The notes: generated from the letters alone by a model not told the origin. A DNA stretch of 64,000 nucleotides from Atriophallophorus winterbourni (GCA_013407085.1 JACCGJ010003216.1:52082-116081), one strand, 5' to 3'. Shown: positions 35,050 through 45,733, counted from the stretch's first letter. Numbers and translations: made by a program.

Positions 35050-35875
35050 ATGGGATGCATCGCCCGATAGCTTTATTACAAGAACTATCAAAAGTAATGG
35101 AGTCCATCGCAGCTGATGCTTTGCGGAATCACTTTGAGATCAATAGTTTAATCTCCGAGTCACAGCATGGACTCAGGGAAAAGCGATCTTGTCTGACAAA
35201 CTTGCTATTAGCAAAAGAATCTTGGCCTGAGCTACTGGATGCCGGCAACTCGGTGGACGTAATTCATATCGATTTCTCAAAGGCCTTCGATTGTTTGAAT
35301 CACGAAATACTTTCGTCGAAACTACTCACCTACGGAGTACAGGGTAAACTCCATGCATTGATTAAAAAATGGTTGATATCTCGTGAGATGAACGTGAGAG
35401 TCGAAAACGAAATATCTGAGTCGATTAAATTGGCCCGTGATGTCCCACAAGGATCAGTCCTCGGATAGCTTTTGTTCTAATATATATAAACGACTTGCCA
35501 ACTTTGTTACAGTCGTCCTTGCTCATTTTCGCCGATGACGCAAAGCTTTGGCGGAAGATAAACTCCACAAACGACATACAGAACCTGCAACGGGATCTCA
35601 ATATGATTTAAACTTGGTCCCTAGAAAACAAAATACCACTAAACGCTTCAAAATGAAGCCTATTGTCTCTCAAAACCAAGTTGGTCAAAGATTATTATCT
35701 AGGTCGCACTGTTATTAAAACCGCCTCCTCCGAAAAAGATTTATGTGTGATTACCCAATCAGACTTACGAACCTCAATGCAATGTCCACTGACTGCCTGC
35801 AAAGCTGAAAGCAACTTGGGTCTCCTTAGAAGGGTCTTAGGTTCGTTTGATCAAATATTGTCTGCAAATTGATTT
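35050..35875 (+). pseudogene. CR1-like reverse transcriptase fragment
   Basis: 35055-35468 reads MHRPIALLQELSKVMESI, ISESQHGLREKRSCLTNLL, IHIDFSKAFDCLNHE and DVPQGSVLG, consecutive RT blocks. After a stop at 35466-35468 the frame continues with LLIFADDAKLW (catalytic FADD about 35527-35538) and ends near 35872. The 5' half is missing. A GAA-repeat tract (35883-35897) follows, similar to the tails of the LINE copies at 53573 and 60557. Confidence 0.75.
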
Positions 35876-35897
35876 CAACGTAGAAGAAGAAGAAGAA

Positions 35898-36480
35898 AAA
35901 TGGCTTTATTCGATTACACGAATTTTCAGCGATACAATTAATTCGACCACACGTAATAAAATGTACATATTTAAAAAAAGACATGTCAAATAAGGATGAT
36001 CCCACTTCAGTTATTATACTGTCAGTTTCTTCCTCAAATCGTGAATAACTTTTGTATGATCAACCAAATATCGATCCAGGTAAGGAATGAAAGAATTTTT
36101 GAATTTCTCAATTCTTGCATACGGGACGATATGTTGACTACGCATAGCTGGGAACTATCTGCAAGCCATAAGGACCTCATGCAGTGGGTGTGCATTATCA
36201 GACGATATGACTCTGACCAATCTGTCACATTCACGAAAGTGGCGTTCGACGATCATATCACGAATTAACTCGGTAGAGGAAGAGCTCAATCTTGAAATTA
36301 ATCTGATTTCACTTCTGATCATCAAGAAATCCTTTCCAAAAAGACCAGGTAAAATTATAGGGGATGCGTAGATTAAAATGGGAACAAGGCAAAAAAAACA
36401 AAACCTGTTGCAAACACCACCGCGCAGAGAGACAAAACTCGTCTTGGGACTATCTAATTATCCAATGTGAATTAAAATAT
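35898..36480. other. Unassigned DNA, possible LINE 3' region on the minus strand
   Basis: A 66-codon minus-strand frame (36034-36234) is reminiscent of LINE C-terminal sequence but has no decisive motif. Nothing firm. Confidence 0.25.
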
Positions 36481-37769
36481 TGAATTTGCATTCGGTAAGG
36501 TATAGACACTGTTGCACGCCAAACGTTTTCCGTTTTGGGTGCTGGGTATTTAACCCGTTTCAGTTGGCGTTTAATTAGGCTCTTAGGGTAACCATGATCA
36601 GCAAGTCGGCGACTAACTTCTTGATTGGCTCACTTTTAATCCGTGGCATCGCTACACAAGCGCAACTGAATTAGATACTTATGGGAGGTGCGCTGATAAG
36701 TACCTCAAGACCGCATCTTTGTCGATTGGCTTACGATAGAACGTAGTGCTTATTTTTCCATTATGCTTTTGCGCGAGTGAGTCCAATAATGGAAGTGTCC
36801 CTTCTGTCGACTCAATCTCCTTTGTTACTTGGATTTTGGGATCCAGGTTGGTAAGGTAACTATGGAATGCTTCCAATCTGTCACGTTTCATGATGACGAA
36901 TGTATCATCGACATAACGTCACCATATCTCTGGCCAAAGCGCTTCATTTTTTAGAGATAGCTCGTCAAAATGCTCCATATACCCATCGCTAAACCTTCAT
37001 TTTGCTTATATAACTGTCCGTTAAACAAGAAGTGGTTCATCTTCAGACAAATCCCTATACCGTTAACGATTTGCTGTACACTCAAGTTTGTAAGATCTGT
37101 CAATGTCGCGTCTGGATTATGTGCATTTGTTGCTAATTCTAGAGCGCTCGTGGTGTCCACGTTCGTGAAAAAGACGCTTACATCGACGCTCACCATCATT
37201 TCATCCTCGTCGAGCGTTATTGTACTCAAGCGACGAACGAAATCTAGTGTTCTTAGCGAAAGAATCCCTGTTCCCGACTAGCGGTTTCAACAAATGAGCG
37301 AGATGCTTCGCTAATTTGTGTGTTGGGGATCTAATGCTATCCACGATAGGCCTAATACGGACGCCCACCTTATGTATCGTTGGGATCCCGTAGAACCTAC
37401 GGTCTGAGCAGATTTCGGGTATAGCCTGAACCATAATCCCCGACCAAGTTCCTCCTTAATTCCACGCAAGTATCTCGAAATCACCTGCTTACGGTTATTC
37501 ATAATCGACGTGGATCTCCTGCTGTCAATAACTTCATAAGGACCTTCAGCAAGGTGTGATTCAACCTTTTTCCTATAATCACTTTTCGAGAGTATCACTT
37601 TGGCCTTGCCTTTGGCGGCTCTAGTAATCACTATTCCCTCTTCTTTCCGCAGATTAAAAATTGCTCGCTGTTTATCTTGCGTAAGGTTACGCCTTTCTGG
37701 CTGTTGTTTCCTAATAATACTGGCTATACAGTTGTTTATTGCGTCTGCCTGTGTTTCCGGTAGCTGAGT

Positions 37770-37968
37770 TGTTATATCGGTGAGTTGTTACTACTTGCCC
37801 AGCCGTGAGCCCGACAAAGCACAACTGTAACTGAACTCGTGTATTTAACGAACTAACTACAAAGTCAGCGAGCTAACGAACGTCCGACAGTCAGCCAAGC
37901 ACAATTCAAACTCACGATCGATATTTCATTGGTGATTAATCGATATTTCGTTCACTACCTATACAACA
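37770..37968 (-). repeat. 3' LTR (199 bp) of the inverted-gag element
   Basis: Nearly identical to 39849-40047; TG...CA ends; outer flank TGAGT. Confidence 0.9.
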
Positions 37969-37982
37969 CCTCCCCTTTTTGA

Positions 37983-38225
37983 AGAAAGAAAAATTAATGG
38001 GACGATAGCTAAGCTGCTGTAGTTTGGCCGGATTCTCGTTTTATAAACTGATGGCTCTAGGTAGCGCGTCGCTGGGTGGAATTTCAGTCTGTTTGGTCTA
38101 GCCTTCCGTTGAGTAGCATTTAATTGTTTTTTGTACTTCAAATTTACATATCGTTGACCGAGTTCATTTAAGTGGCGTGTCCACATTTGATCGCTACATT
38201 GTACTTGCTGCCAGTACTTGTACAT
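37983..38225 (-). pseudogene. Integrase C-terminal remnant of the inverted-gag element
   Basis: An 88-codon frame with QCSDQMWTRHLNELGQRYV resembles the C-terminal tail of Ty3/gypsy integrases (pattern RWxRHxNQLR). It ends next to the polypurine tract, the normal place for the end of pol. Confidence 0.6.
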
Positions 38226-38263
38226 GACTTCAGCTACTCGCTTCGGTAAAAATTTGGGGCATC

Positions 38264-38911
38264 AGCAACAGAAGCAGATGTTTGAAGAGTTAATACAACG
38301 AACGACATTCCAGACAATCAACAGTCCAAGTTCGGGGCAATCAAAGGAGAGTGTACTGCAACGGATGTCAGTAGCGCTAGATCTCCTACAAGAATCATTC
38401 AACATTCAGCTGCAATTCATAGAGGAAGTTGCAGTTCATCAAATAAACAGTTCAAGCTCAGGAGAATCAGTTCAGATTTCAGCGAATAAATTCGAAGAAA
38501 TTCAGTCGCATCCAGTAAATGAAGTCAAATTTGATTCGTTGAAATTGAAAATGAACACAGATAATGAGTTCCAGTCTCACAGAAATTATGAGTCACAAAC
38601 TAAATTTGAATCAAAGCTACAGTCTGACCCCGACAGTAAGTTACAAAAAGTAAGTGAAAAATTTCGGAGTGCGATGAAGCATAAACCTGAATCAGGAATG
38701 AGAGCACTGCCTTTAATCTCAGCCGTAGATGCTGTTCCATACAGCAGGAGAAAAAGTAGAGAATTAACGGGTAAAAGAACACAACAAAAGTAACCCCGAC
38801 GTGCATGCTGGCATAGTGGAATGCGGCATTCTGGACGATTTTGCAGATACAAGCGCAAAACATGCCAGAATTGTGAAACCGTTTGTCATACAGGGAAAAA
38901 GTTTGCATTTT
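38264..38911 (+). pseudogene. Inverted copy of the same gag
   Basis: The plus-strand arm is the reverse complement of about 39121-39768 with few differences; a 191-codon frame (38218-38793) is open, then one frame step leads to the knuckle region (CRYKRKTCQNCETVCHTG, 38835-38890). Beyond 38911 this copy continues into gag/pol sequence not present in the sense copy (PKRIRRNKARDGMPEF). Confidence 0.75.
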
Positions 38912-39027
38912 CAACGTGGCCCAAAAGAATACGGCGAAACAAAGCCCGTGATGGCATGCCTGAATTTCGACAGAAAGGAGATGTTGAAGAGTTTAACCAG
39001 AAACATTATGTAATCAGTCGTGTGAAA

Positions 39028-39120
39028 ACGTATATCCGACAGTCAGCCAAGCACAATTTAAAACTCACGATCGATATTTGCTGATGAATAATCGATAGTT
39101 AGTCCACTACCTATACAACA
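39028..39120 (-). repeat. LTR fragment between the gag arms
   Basis: About 93 bp matching the first part of the LTR (minus strand), ending at plus 39120 exactly at the LTR terminus (TATACAACA) and abutting gag sequence aaatgcaaac. Confidence 0.8.
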
Positions 39121-39804
39121 AAATGCAAACTTTTTCCCTGTATGACAAACAGTTTCACAATTCTGGCATGTTTTGCGCTTGTATCTGCAAAATCGTCCAG
39201 AATGCCGCATTCCACTATGCCAGCATGGACGTCGGGGTTTCTTTTGTTGTGTTCTTTTACCCGTTGATTCTCTACTTTTTCTCCTGCTGTATGGAACAGC
39301 ATCTACGGCTGAGATTAAAGGCAGTGCTCTCATTCCTGATTCAGGTTTATGCTTCATCGCACTCCGACATTTTTCACTGACTTTTTGTAACTTACTGTCG
39401 GGGTCAGTCTGTAGCTTTGATTCAAATTTAGTTTGTGACTCATAATTTCTGTGAGACTGGAACTCATTATCTGTGTTCATTTTCAATTTCAACGAATCAA
39501 ATTTGACTTCATTTACTGGATGCGACTGAATTTCTTCGAATTTATTCGCTGAAATCTGAACTGATTCTCCTGAGCTTGAACTGTTTATTTGATGAACTGC
39601 AACATCCTCTATGAATTGCAGCTGAATGTTGAATGATTCTTGTAGGAGATCTAGCGCTACTGACATCCGTTGCAGTACACTCTCCTTTGATTGTCCCGAA
39701 CTTGGACTGTTCATTGTCTGGAATGCCGTTCGTTGTATTAACTCTTCAAACATCTGCTTCTGTTGCTTAAGCAATTTTTGTGCGAATTCAAGTGGCACTG
39801 ACAT
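39058..39804 (-). pseudogene. Ty3/gypsy-type gag, truncated, sense copy
   Basis: ATG at 39804 (MSVPLEFAQKLLKQQKQMF). A polar Ser/Gln/Glu-rich region follows, then a nucleocapsid end with two knuckles: CWHSGMRHSGRFC (second Cys replaced by Ser) and CQNCETVCHTGKKFAFC. The frame stops in the LTR fragment that cuts gag at 39120. The protein would lack protease and pol. Confidence 0.7.
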
Positions 39805-39848
39805 CCTTTGATAAAGTGAAACAAATTGTTCCGCACCCCGTCGCCAAT

Positions 39849-40047
39849 TGTTATATCGTTGAGTTGCTACTACTTGCCCAGCCGTGAGCCCGACAAAGCA
39901 CAACTGTAACTGAACTCGTGTATTTAACGAACGAACTACAAAGTCAGCGAGCTAACGAACGTCCGACAGTCAGCCAAGCACAATTCAAACTCACGATCGA
40001 TATTTCATTGGTGATTAATCGATATTTCGTTCACTACCTATACAACA
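39849..40047 (-). repeat. 5' LTR (199 bp) of the inverted-gag element
   Basis: TGTTGTATAGG to CGATATAACA on the minus strand; outer flank TGAGT. Confidence 0.9.
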
Positions 40048-40389
40048 TGAGTTAAGGTAGATTCTACGCATGGAATGATATCTTCAGGTTTTGAAACCTT
40101 TGTACTTAGTGAGAAGTTTAAACATTTTTCCAACAATCTTGGTTCGGTCCGCGAGAGCGGCCTATCTGATAAGTTAATTACTTTAGAATATTTTTCAGTT
40201 CTGTTATCAAAAGAACTAGTGAAATGACATTTATCCTTAGATGTTGAAAGAGTGGTGAACTTAACTTGCTCCATCTGTGTGGCCAAGATCTCGGCGTGTT
40301 TTCCACAGATTTTGCAGAAATCAACATCAGATAACTCCGCTCGCAATTCGGACTTCAGTCATGTCCTTTTGTAACCATGGGGACCATGC

Positions 40390-41590
40390 TCGAACTGCAT
40401 ACTTCATTGTTGGTCAGATATAGGTGTTAATTATCCGTGAGAGTATCTGCTTCACGAAACTACCGAAGATCCTACTGAGTAATGCTAAGCTTTGGTAGGA
40501 CATTTTGCATACCACAGAACACTGTAATGAAGACATGAAGTCACTGCTAATCCACACACCCAAATCTTTCTCTTCCGTAACCCATTAAAGTTGCTGAGAT
40601 CCCAGAGAGTATGTGAATTCAGATGATTTACTGACGTTTAACATTTTACATTTTTGAATGTTGAATGGTATGCAGTTTCGCGAGGAGCACATATAAAGTG
40701 CTTCGAGATCTTTTTGTAGAATTTGGCAATCTTCCATGGTGCGTACGCTAGTCCAGACTTCGTGGTCATCCGCAAATAAGATAATTTGCTGCGTATGATT
40801 TCAGGTATATCTTTCGTGTAAGTAATTTTTGGAGAATATGTTGTTTATGTTTGTGATTACTCATCCGTGCCAAGCTCATAGAACGATTCACAAATTGGTC
40901 ACGACGTTTCGGGTGGGGTTCGAACCCCCGACCATCACCATTGTATCCCCATGCCTTAACGACTGGGCTACCGTCCACCGTTTGACCGATCGCAATTAAG
41001 TGTTTATGAACTGTTCTCCAGACTGGCACCTTTGGATAGCTTTGTTTGCCCGACCAGTTCAGAAGGAGACAGCAACATCTGTTGTGGTCGCCCAACCGAA
41101 CAGATCTCCGTGTCAGGTCTTCCCATCGGATACGGTGTAAGCTATCTTTCGTATAAACGAGGAATAGTATTGGCCCCAAGACTGAGCCACTTTCAACTTC
41201 TACTGGGCTGGATAGTGCCCCATCAAATCTAACCCTGATAACTCTACAATTCAAGTAATCCTGTATCCAGGCCTATAATCTGCCGCCCAGCCCGAGCTAC
41301 ACCAATTTTAGTAGCAGTCTGCTGTGGCTAACACGGTCAAAATCTTTACACATATTCAAGTAACAAACATAGATAGGGTATCCATTATCCATGGCTCAAA
41401 TCCAGTTATCAAGAATTATGAGAAATTTGGTGAATCAGGAATATCTTAGCCTGAATCCGAGCTGTACGATGGAAAGAAGGTTAATTAGCTCCAAATGTTA
41501 ATTCATAGATGACATGCGGGTAAAAAGCTATGCTTTACGAGACCCACAAAAATGTACATCGCGTCAGATGGTAAAAAATATCAAATTATT
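40390..41590 (-). pseudogene. CR1-like RT fragment split by a SINE
   Basis: From high to low coordinates: FDRVSHSRLLLKL-type sequence near 41330, then VESGSVLGPILFLVY (41190 region), a tRNA-derived insertion, then LFADDHEVW (about 40780), FNIQKCKMLNVS and EKDLGVWISSDF, and an RT thumb region near 40400. The two halves fit one RT interrupted by the SINE. Confidence 0.7.
40850..41150 (-). mobile_element. tRNA-derived SINE inserted in a LINE RT
   Basis: The minus strand holds an A-box-like TAGCCCAGTCGTTAAGG and, 30 nt on, GGGGGTTCGAACCCCACC, a perfect pol III B box with a T-arm hairpin (about 40985-40915). The surrounding 200-300 bp interrupts the RT frame. The anticodon arm is poor, so it is not a functional tRNA gene. 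The outer limits are estimated from where RT similarity stops and resumes. Confidence 0.6.
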
Positions 41591-41601
41591 GTTAGAGATC
41601 A

Positions 41602-41703
41602 AAATATTCATTTGCATGCTTTTCCGTCATTCACACCCCACGACCGGTTTCGTGCTGTTTGCACTCATCAGGTAGGGACAGTAAAATCAGGATCCGCATG
41701 CGC
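41602..41703 (-). mobile_element. Solitary hammerhead-repeat insertion with target-site duplication
   Basis: 102 bp of the 235-bp repeat family lie between two perfect copies of ttgttagagatca (41589-41601 and 41704-41716). The insert runs from the GCGCATGCGGATCC part of the unit through the ribozyme to GCAAATGAATATTT. A 13-bp duplication is the signature of target-primed reverse transcription, so a short RNA of this family was copied into this site. Confidence 0.85.
41636..41677 (-). ncRNA. Hammerhead ribozyme, all core bases intact
   Basis: Minus-strand reading from 41677: CCCTAC (stem I), CTGATGA core (41671-41665), stem II GTGC/GCAC with loop AAACA, GAAAC, the self-complementary stem III ACCGGT, then C at 41642 as cleavage base, then GTGGGG, which pairs with CCCTAC over six positions (one G-U). 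Stem III without a loop suggests action as a dimer or in tandem transcripts, as known for small-stem-III hammerheads of Sm-alpha and Penelope-like elements. Confidence 0.85.
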
Positions 41704-41719
41704 TTGTTAGAGATCATTG

Positions 41720-42005
41720 TCAAACGTGAAAAACATACTTATTCATGTGGACATCTAGTGACATCTTGAAAACATCAATGGTCACAGATGGTACAACATG
41801 AGTAGGTAAACTGTTCCACAATTGCTGACTGTGAACGAAAAATACGTATTTGCGGTAGTTCAACCTGCTATGCTGTTGGTAAAGTTTAGATTGGGGACCA
41901 CTCAGATGTATGTTATGGGAAAGATGGAACAAACGACTGCAAGGGTGATTTGTTTGATTAAGCATTGGCCAAATGAATATTAGTAAGTAAAGCGGAAACA
42001 CCTGA
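41720..42005 (-). pseudogene. LINE RT C-terminal fragment
   Basis: A 93-codon frame with QQHSRLNYRKYVFFVHSQQL then WNSLPTHVV matches the CR1-group RT C-terminus (RSRLDVRKxFFxxRVxxxWNSLP). The solitary hammerhead inserted just past its stop. Confidence 0.7.
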
Positions 42006-42289
42006 CTTTAACCTGGTCATACGGTTCACAATTTTATTAAATTTGTTTCCCAACAAAAGTTAGGATTCCAGGATTATGGTGTTCACCGCAGTATGTGGCT
42101 TCTCCACGCAGGTTATCACCTTTATCCATTTCCGTGTTCGACTCCGGATCACAAATTTAAATCACTTTATCACTTTTGTAAACATATTTTGAGTGAAGTT
42201 CTATTTTTGAGTTGATTTTCGATGACCAGCATTGTTGGACATCAGTGTTATTCGGTGACTTCTTGAAGCGCCATTGATAATTCAAGCGT

Positions 42290-42780
42290 ATCGCAATTTC
42301 GTAATTTCGCTTCAGATATATAGACGAAAACAATGACTACATGATCACTCTTTCAAAGTGGTGCTTCATAGCGGATATCCTCGATGACATTTTCATCGCC
42401 CGTCAGAATAAGATCGAGTATGGACGGTGTGTTTGTGACTAAGAAGCGAGTGCTGCTTGATATGTGGTTAAATAAAGGAATTTCTTTGAACATTTTTTAA
42501 AATAGATCATCAAGAAAATTCACCGGTGGTATCTCGCTTTTTAGTAAACTCGGGAGATTAAAGTCACCCATGATCAGGACATTGTTTGATATCTGGAAAC
42601 TACCAGCTGCTTTTTGTCGTGTAAACTAGCATCGTATGCAACGTCTGGTGACGATGGTCGGTAAATCACACCAACAACATAGTTTTCACCTGTTGCTAAT
42701 TCAACTGAACACCGAAGTGTATCTTCCAATATGAAATCATTATCCATAATTTCTATAAACTTAAGGTGTTGATCCTAGCA
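42290..42780 (-). pseudogene. LINE endonuclease fragment
   Basis: Minus-strand translation shows ENYVVGVIYRPSSPDV (about 42690-42640) and VLIMGDFNLPSLL (about 42580-42545), the second half of an apurinic-type endonuclease. Broken by stops. Confidence 0.65.
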
Positions 42781-42787
42781 AATAGCA

Positions 42788-43990
42788 TCACAATTCAATT
42801 CAATTCAATTTTAATGGTATAAAACGCATATAGCTTCAGAAAAAACAACAGAATCATATGGGCACTACGAATAATATAACAAGCAAAATCGGGATTTGGT
42901 TGCTCACTGAGCAGTTCAAGAATCAGGTAAAAATCAAAAAAGCAGAAATTATTTTCGATTTGTGGGATGACATATATGGATGCATGGGGGCAAAATTAAT
43001 AGTTTTCTTCGATGCACGGGTTAAGGGTCAACAATGCCTCAAGACTTCTCTTGAAAATCTGCTTATTTGGTGAGTTTACAACATAATCTTGTAGATTGTT
43101 CCAAGTAATACAAACTCGCACGGCAAAAAATGTCGTCTGCAGTTGAGTCTCGAGTGAGGGACAGTTAGAATATATGTGTGAAATCTTGTCTTATGCGAGC
43201 CTCGTAGATTAAGTAAGCATTGTAGCATGAAAACCAAAACCAAATCCCCCCGAAGACGAGGACGTGGATGCAGTGAATTGTTTGTTTTGAGAACCTATAG
43301 AAAAGTCTCTTTAGGAATGACAATTTCTGCGATGTTTTGCGATAGACGGAGTTGCAATGGCTCGACACCCCTAGGCTGTTGCTTATCAACACATCCAAGT
43401 CCTTTTGTTCCATGGTCCCCGATAGGCTGTGTGTACTAAGAAAATACTGGAACTCCACATATCTTCCTATGTTTACCATGTGACACATTTTGGAAATTGA
43501 AAAATAGGCGATTTTTACGGACCAAACCCGGAGGTTGCTCAGATCGTTCTGGAGCAGTTCACAGTCTTCCGGCTTATTTATCCTCGACCACACTTTTATG
43601 TCATCCGCGAACAGTACGATCTTACATTAGATAAGCGCCGGTATGTCATTGGCATGAAGTGCGAAGAGGATTTGTTCGAGGACGAATCTCTGAGGCACTC
43701 CACTTATCACGGCTATCGACTTTGAAAAGCACCGTCCACAGAGACTTGAACGAGCCGATCAGTCAGGTAATTTTGTAACCAGGCTAATAGTGTGCTAGTG
43801 ATACCACAACGTTCCAGCTTCTACAAGACAATACTGTGGTTTAAACGGTCAAATGCTTCCGACATATCGACGTAACATAAAACTGTCAATTGCTGCGCGG
43901 TCGCATTTTTTTGCTTTGACACTTCTGGTCATATCTTCGCCGAATCTGCTCGGATTTATCCTATTCTGAGAATCCTGTGCTACCTTCGAT
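42788..43990 (-). pseudogene. CR1-like LINE 3' part, minus strand (duplicate A)
   Basis: RT text on the minus strand: domain with KPEDCELLQNDLSNLRVW (43593-43500) directly after the FADD region, EQKDLDVLISNSLG, and thumb-like RLFYRFSKQTI. An upstream block near 43880-43660 still reads SEAFDRLNH-like and VPQ-like motifs in broken frames. A 3' tail of AATTG repeats lies at 42788-42810. Confidence 0.7.
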
Positions 43991-44383
43991 CATATCTATC
44001 GAAAGTTATTTGTTTTGCTCTTGTCAACTGATTACCAGCAAAGTTTTCGTATCGGCGTAAATATCTCAGATTGCTCACGCGCGCAAACGTTTCCCACCGC
44101 TAACTATTCTACGGTTTTGGTATCATTGCACAGATCGGGTCGAGCTAAGCATTTTGATCTTTGTTTCTGTATTCTATCTTGTGTGGTTAATAAGTTATAT
44201 TGGATTATTTGCTAAATGACGAAAATACGGGTTCCAAAGCAAGCACACCGACCTGTCGACCAAACGCCCACCACTCAGCCGAACAACCCACTTCGGGCTA
44301 GTAACATGTTTGACCGCATCACGAGATCCAACTTACGGACAAAACATCGGTTGATCAAGCTCTGACAGCGGCATAAAACCAAC

Positions 44384-44551
44384 TTGACCTCAGTGCCAAG
44401 AAGCCTGGATCCGGCGAACGCAACAATGGTCACGGCCGGCCCAGCGGATAGGACGAATCTCGACACGCAGAATTGTCCCGAGGTCACGTGCAAAGCATGT
44501 GAACAACCGGTGAGTCCCATGGCGAGTAAAGTCACAACGTGTTTTCTGTTT

Positions 44552-44601
<50 letters not shown>

Positions 44602-44603
44602 AA
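44384..44603 (+). pseudogene. LINE ORF1 start fragment and ATC microsatellite (duplicate A)
   Basis: The plus-strand frame begins MTSVPRSLDPANATMVTAG and reaches CKACEQPVSPMASKVTTC, which looks like the first Cys pairs of the PHD-like finger of CR1 ORF1. The homology stops at an ATC repeat (44552-44602, about 17 units) that yields poly-Ile in this frame. Confidence 0.5.
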
Positions 44604-45069
44604 AGCACATGTCTAGAGCCAGACAAAATGCCAAGCAATATGAAGCAGGAAAAGCAGATAAACAAGCGCGTGGCAAAGGGAAAGCAGGCAAGCGGAATAC
44701 GCAAAAGCAAATGCACAAAAAGCAGCTTGTTTTTGTAGTTTCACTGCATGCGATTTTTTGGTTTTTTGGTTTTCTTTTTCGTGTTTTTATGTAAAATAAT
44801 ACCGAATAAAAAATTATTGGTAAAATCCATATGAAAACATTAAATTAAAGATTAATTTTACTTTAATAGATATATATCATATAGTATTGTACAGTTATTT
44901 GCTTTTTGTACCATAATCTTGAATCTTAAATACTTTGCAAAATCCATGTAATGCTACGCAACGTTATGACCATTGTTTTTATTGAGAAACGAGGAAATTC
45001 TCCAATATGGAGTTACGCGCAAAATCCCAGGTATTTCAGAACCAACGAGGATTTGTCAATAAAAGCAGT
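44604..45069. other. AT-rich part of the duplicated block
   Basis: Between the microsatellite and the LTR-like end. It could contain the upstream part of the second BEL family's LTR, but no boundary can be proved. The equivalent in the other copy is 55776-56222. Confidence 0.35.
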
Positions 45070-45357
45070 ACAATATTGAGGCAATCAAAATAACTGAAAA
45101 ACATACCTCAATTATTGGGTTAACCGGGTTAGATCCAGGTCAATATCAATACAATATCGTGTACGTACCAAGTTACGGACATGAGTCAAAATCAAATCAA
45201 GTTCAAATGTCCGACCGTCCCACGCAATCGAGATTACGACAAATTGTGCGCAGTAAATCAAGGTCAAAATAAGCAAAAGGGTCCGTAAAGCAATGTGATA
45301 ATGACAGGTCAGAAAAACAGTGTGGAAGGCGATATTGACGAAACAGAAAGAAGCAAC
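45070..45357 (+). repeat. LTR-like segment of second BEL/Pao family (duplicate A)
   Basis: It matches 60558-60848 and 56223-56514, and similarity to 60558-60848 ends abruptly after gaagcaaca. An end in ACA upstream of a gag leader is what an LTR 3' end would look like. The LTR start is not identified. Confidence 0.5.
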
Positions 45358-45733
45358 ACTGCCCTCCAAAGCCAGCATGGCTTTCGTTCCACGCGGACTT
45401 TCTGTTCCTTTCATCCTTCATCAGATCTGCACACTTGTCAATCGAAGGTATTTTGTCATTAACAAGATTTTGCTCCGTTGCACACACACGGGAACTCGAA
45501 TCAGCATGAATACTGATCACGTCGAATGGCGACACTTCACAGTTTGATGTAGCACCACCGCAACCTTCCGGACTGTTCCGCCGATCACGTGAAATGGACA
45601 TATCAGCATCTCGGCCAGGTCCCCCCGTCAAACCCGAAATCAAATACGTTAATTCGTGCAGAATAACTATCAACGCTCGAATTGGCTCGTTTTCGTTTTG
45701 TTTGCATACAAAGAGAAAATTGCTCAATCAACT
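45358..45733 (+). other. Gag leader with antisense open frame (duplicate A)
   Basis: About 380 bp between the LTR-like end and the gag ATG. The minus strand is open for over 100 codons (PGRDADMSISRDRRNSPEG, SIDKCADLMKDERNRKS), as it is in the other copy (56889-56467). Protein-like composition but no family recognised; the six amino-acid differences seen between the copies are all replacements, which argues against selection. Confidence 0.4.

Larger units (their letters stand above)
37770..40047 (-). mobile_element. LTR retroelement with internally inverted gag
   Basis: Two 199-bp LTRs (37770-37968, 39849-40047; minus strand TGTTGTATAGG to CGATATAACA) with a perfect 5-bp target-site duplication TGAGT (37765-37769, 40048-40052). 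Minus orientation is set by a strong polypurine tract (CAAAAAAGGGGAGG) next to the 3' LTR at 37969-37982 and by a tRNA-like primer site (TTGGCGACGGGGTGCGG) inside the 5' LTR. The interior is gag (sense), an LTR fragment, an inverted gag copy, and only the last part of pol. No RT or protease is present. Confidence 0.9.
36480..40346 (-). mobile_element. Penelope-like element, minus strand, interrupted (PLE 2)
   Basis: Homologous to PLE 1. The N-terminal part (40346-40053) shows LEKCLNFSLSTKVSKPEDII; after the LTR-element insertion the reading resumes at 37764 with QLPETQADAINNCI, then ITRAAKGKAKVILSKSDY, the RT block VSVDVSVFFTNVDTTSALE (37190 region) and a thumb/C-terminal block with STTFYRKPIDKDAVLRYLSA (36700-36760). 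Similarity fades around 36480, before any GIY-YIG domain. Several frameshifts. Confidence 0.78.

Noticed and set aside
36480..36560. Hammerhead at the end of PLE 2 matching the one in PLE 1
   Set aside because: I looked for CTGANGA and GAAAC in the right spacing on the minus strand and did not find them; the element is truncated before that point.
40890..40985. Functional tRNA gene
   Set aside because: A and B boxes and the T arm are good, but the anticodon arm does not fold and the segment is embedded in a larger retroposed unit.
44275..44718. ORFs with long Ile, Met or Asp runs, also at 55462-55996
   Set aside because: These are reading frames through an ATC/GAT microsatellite next to a truncated LINE ORF1, not a repetitive protein gene.
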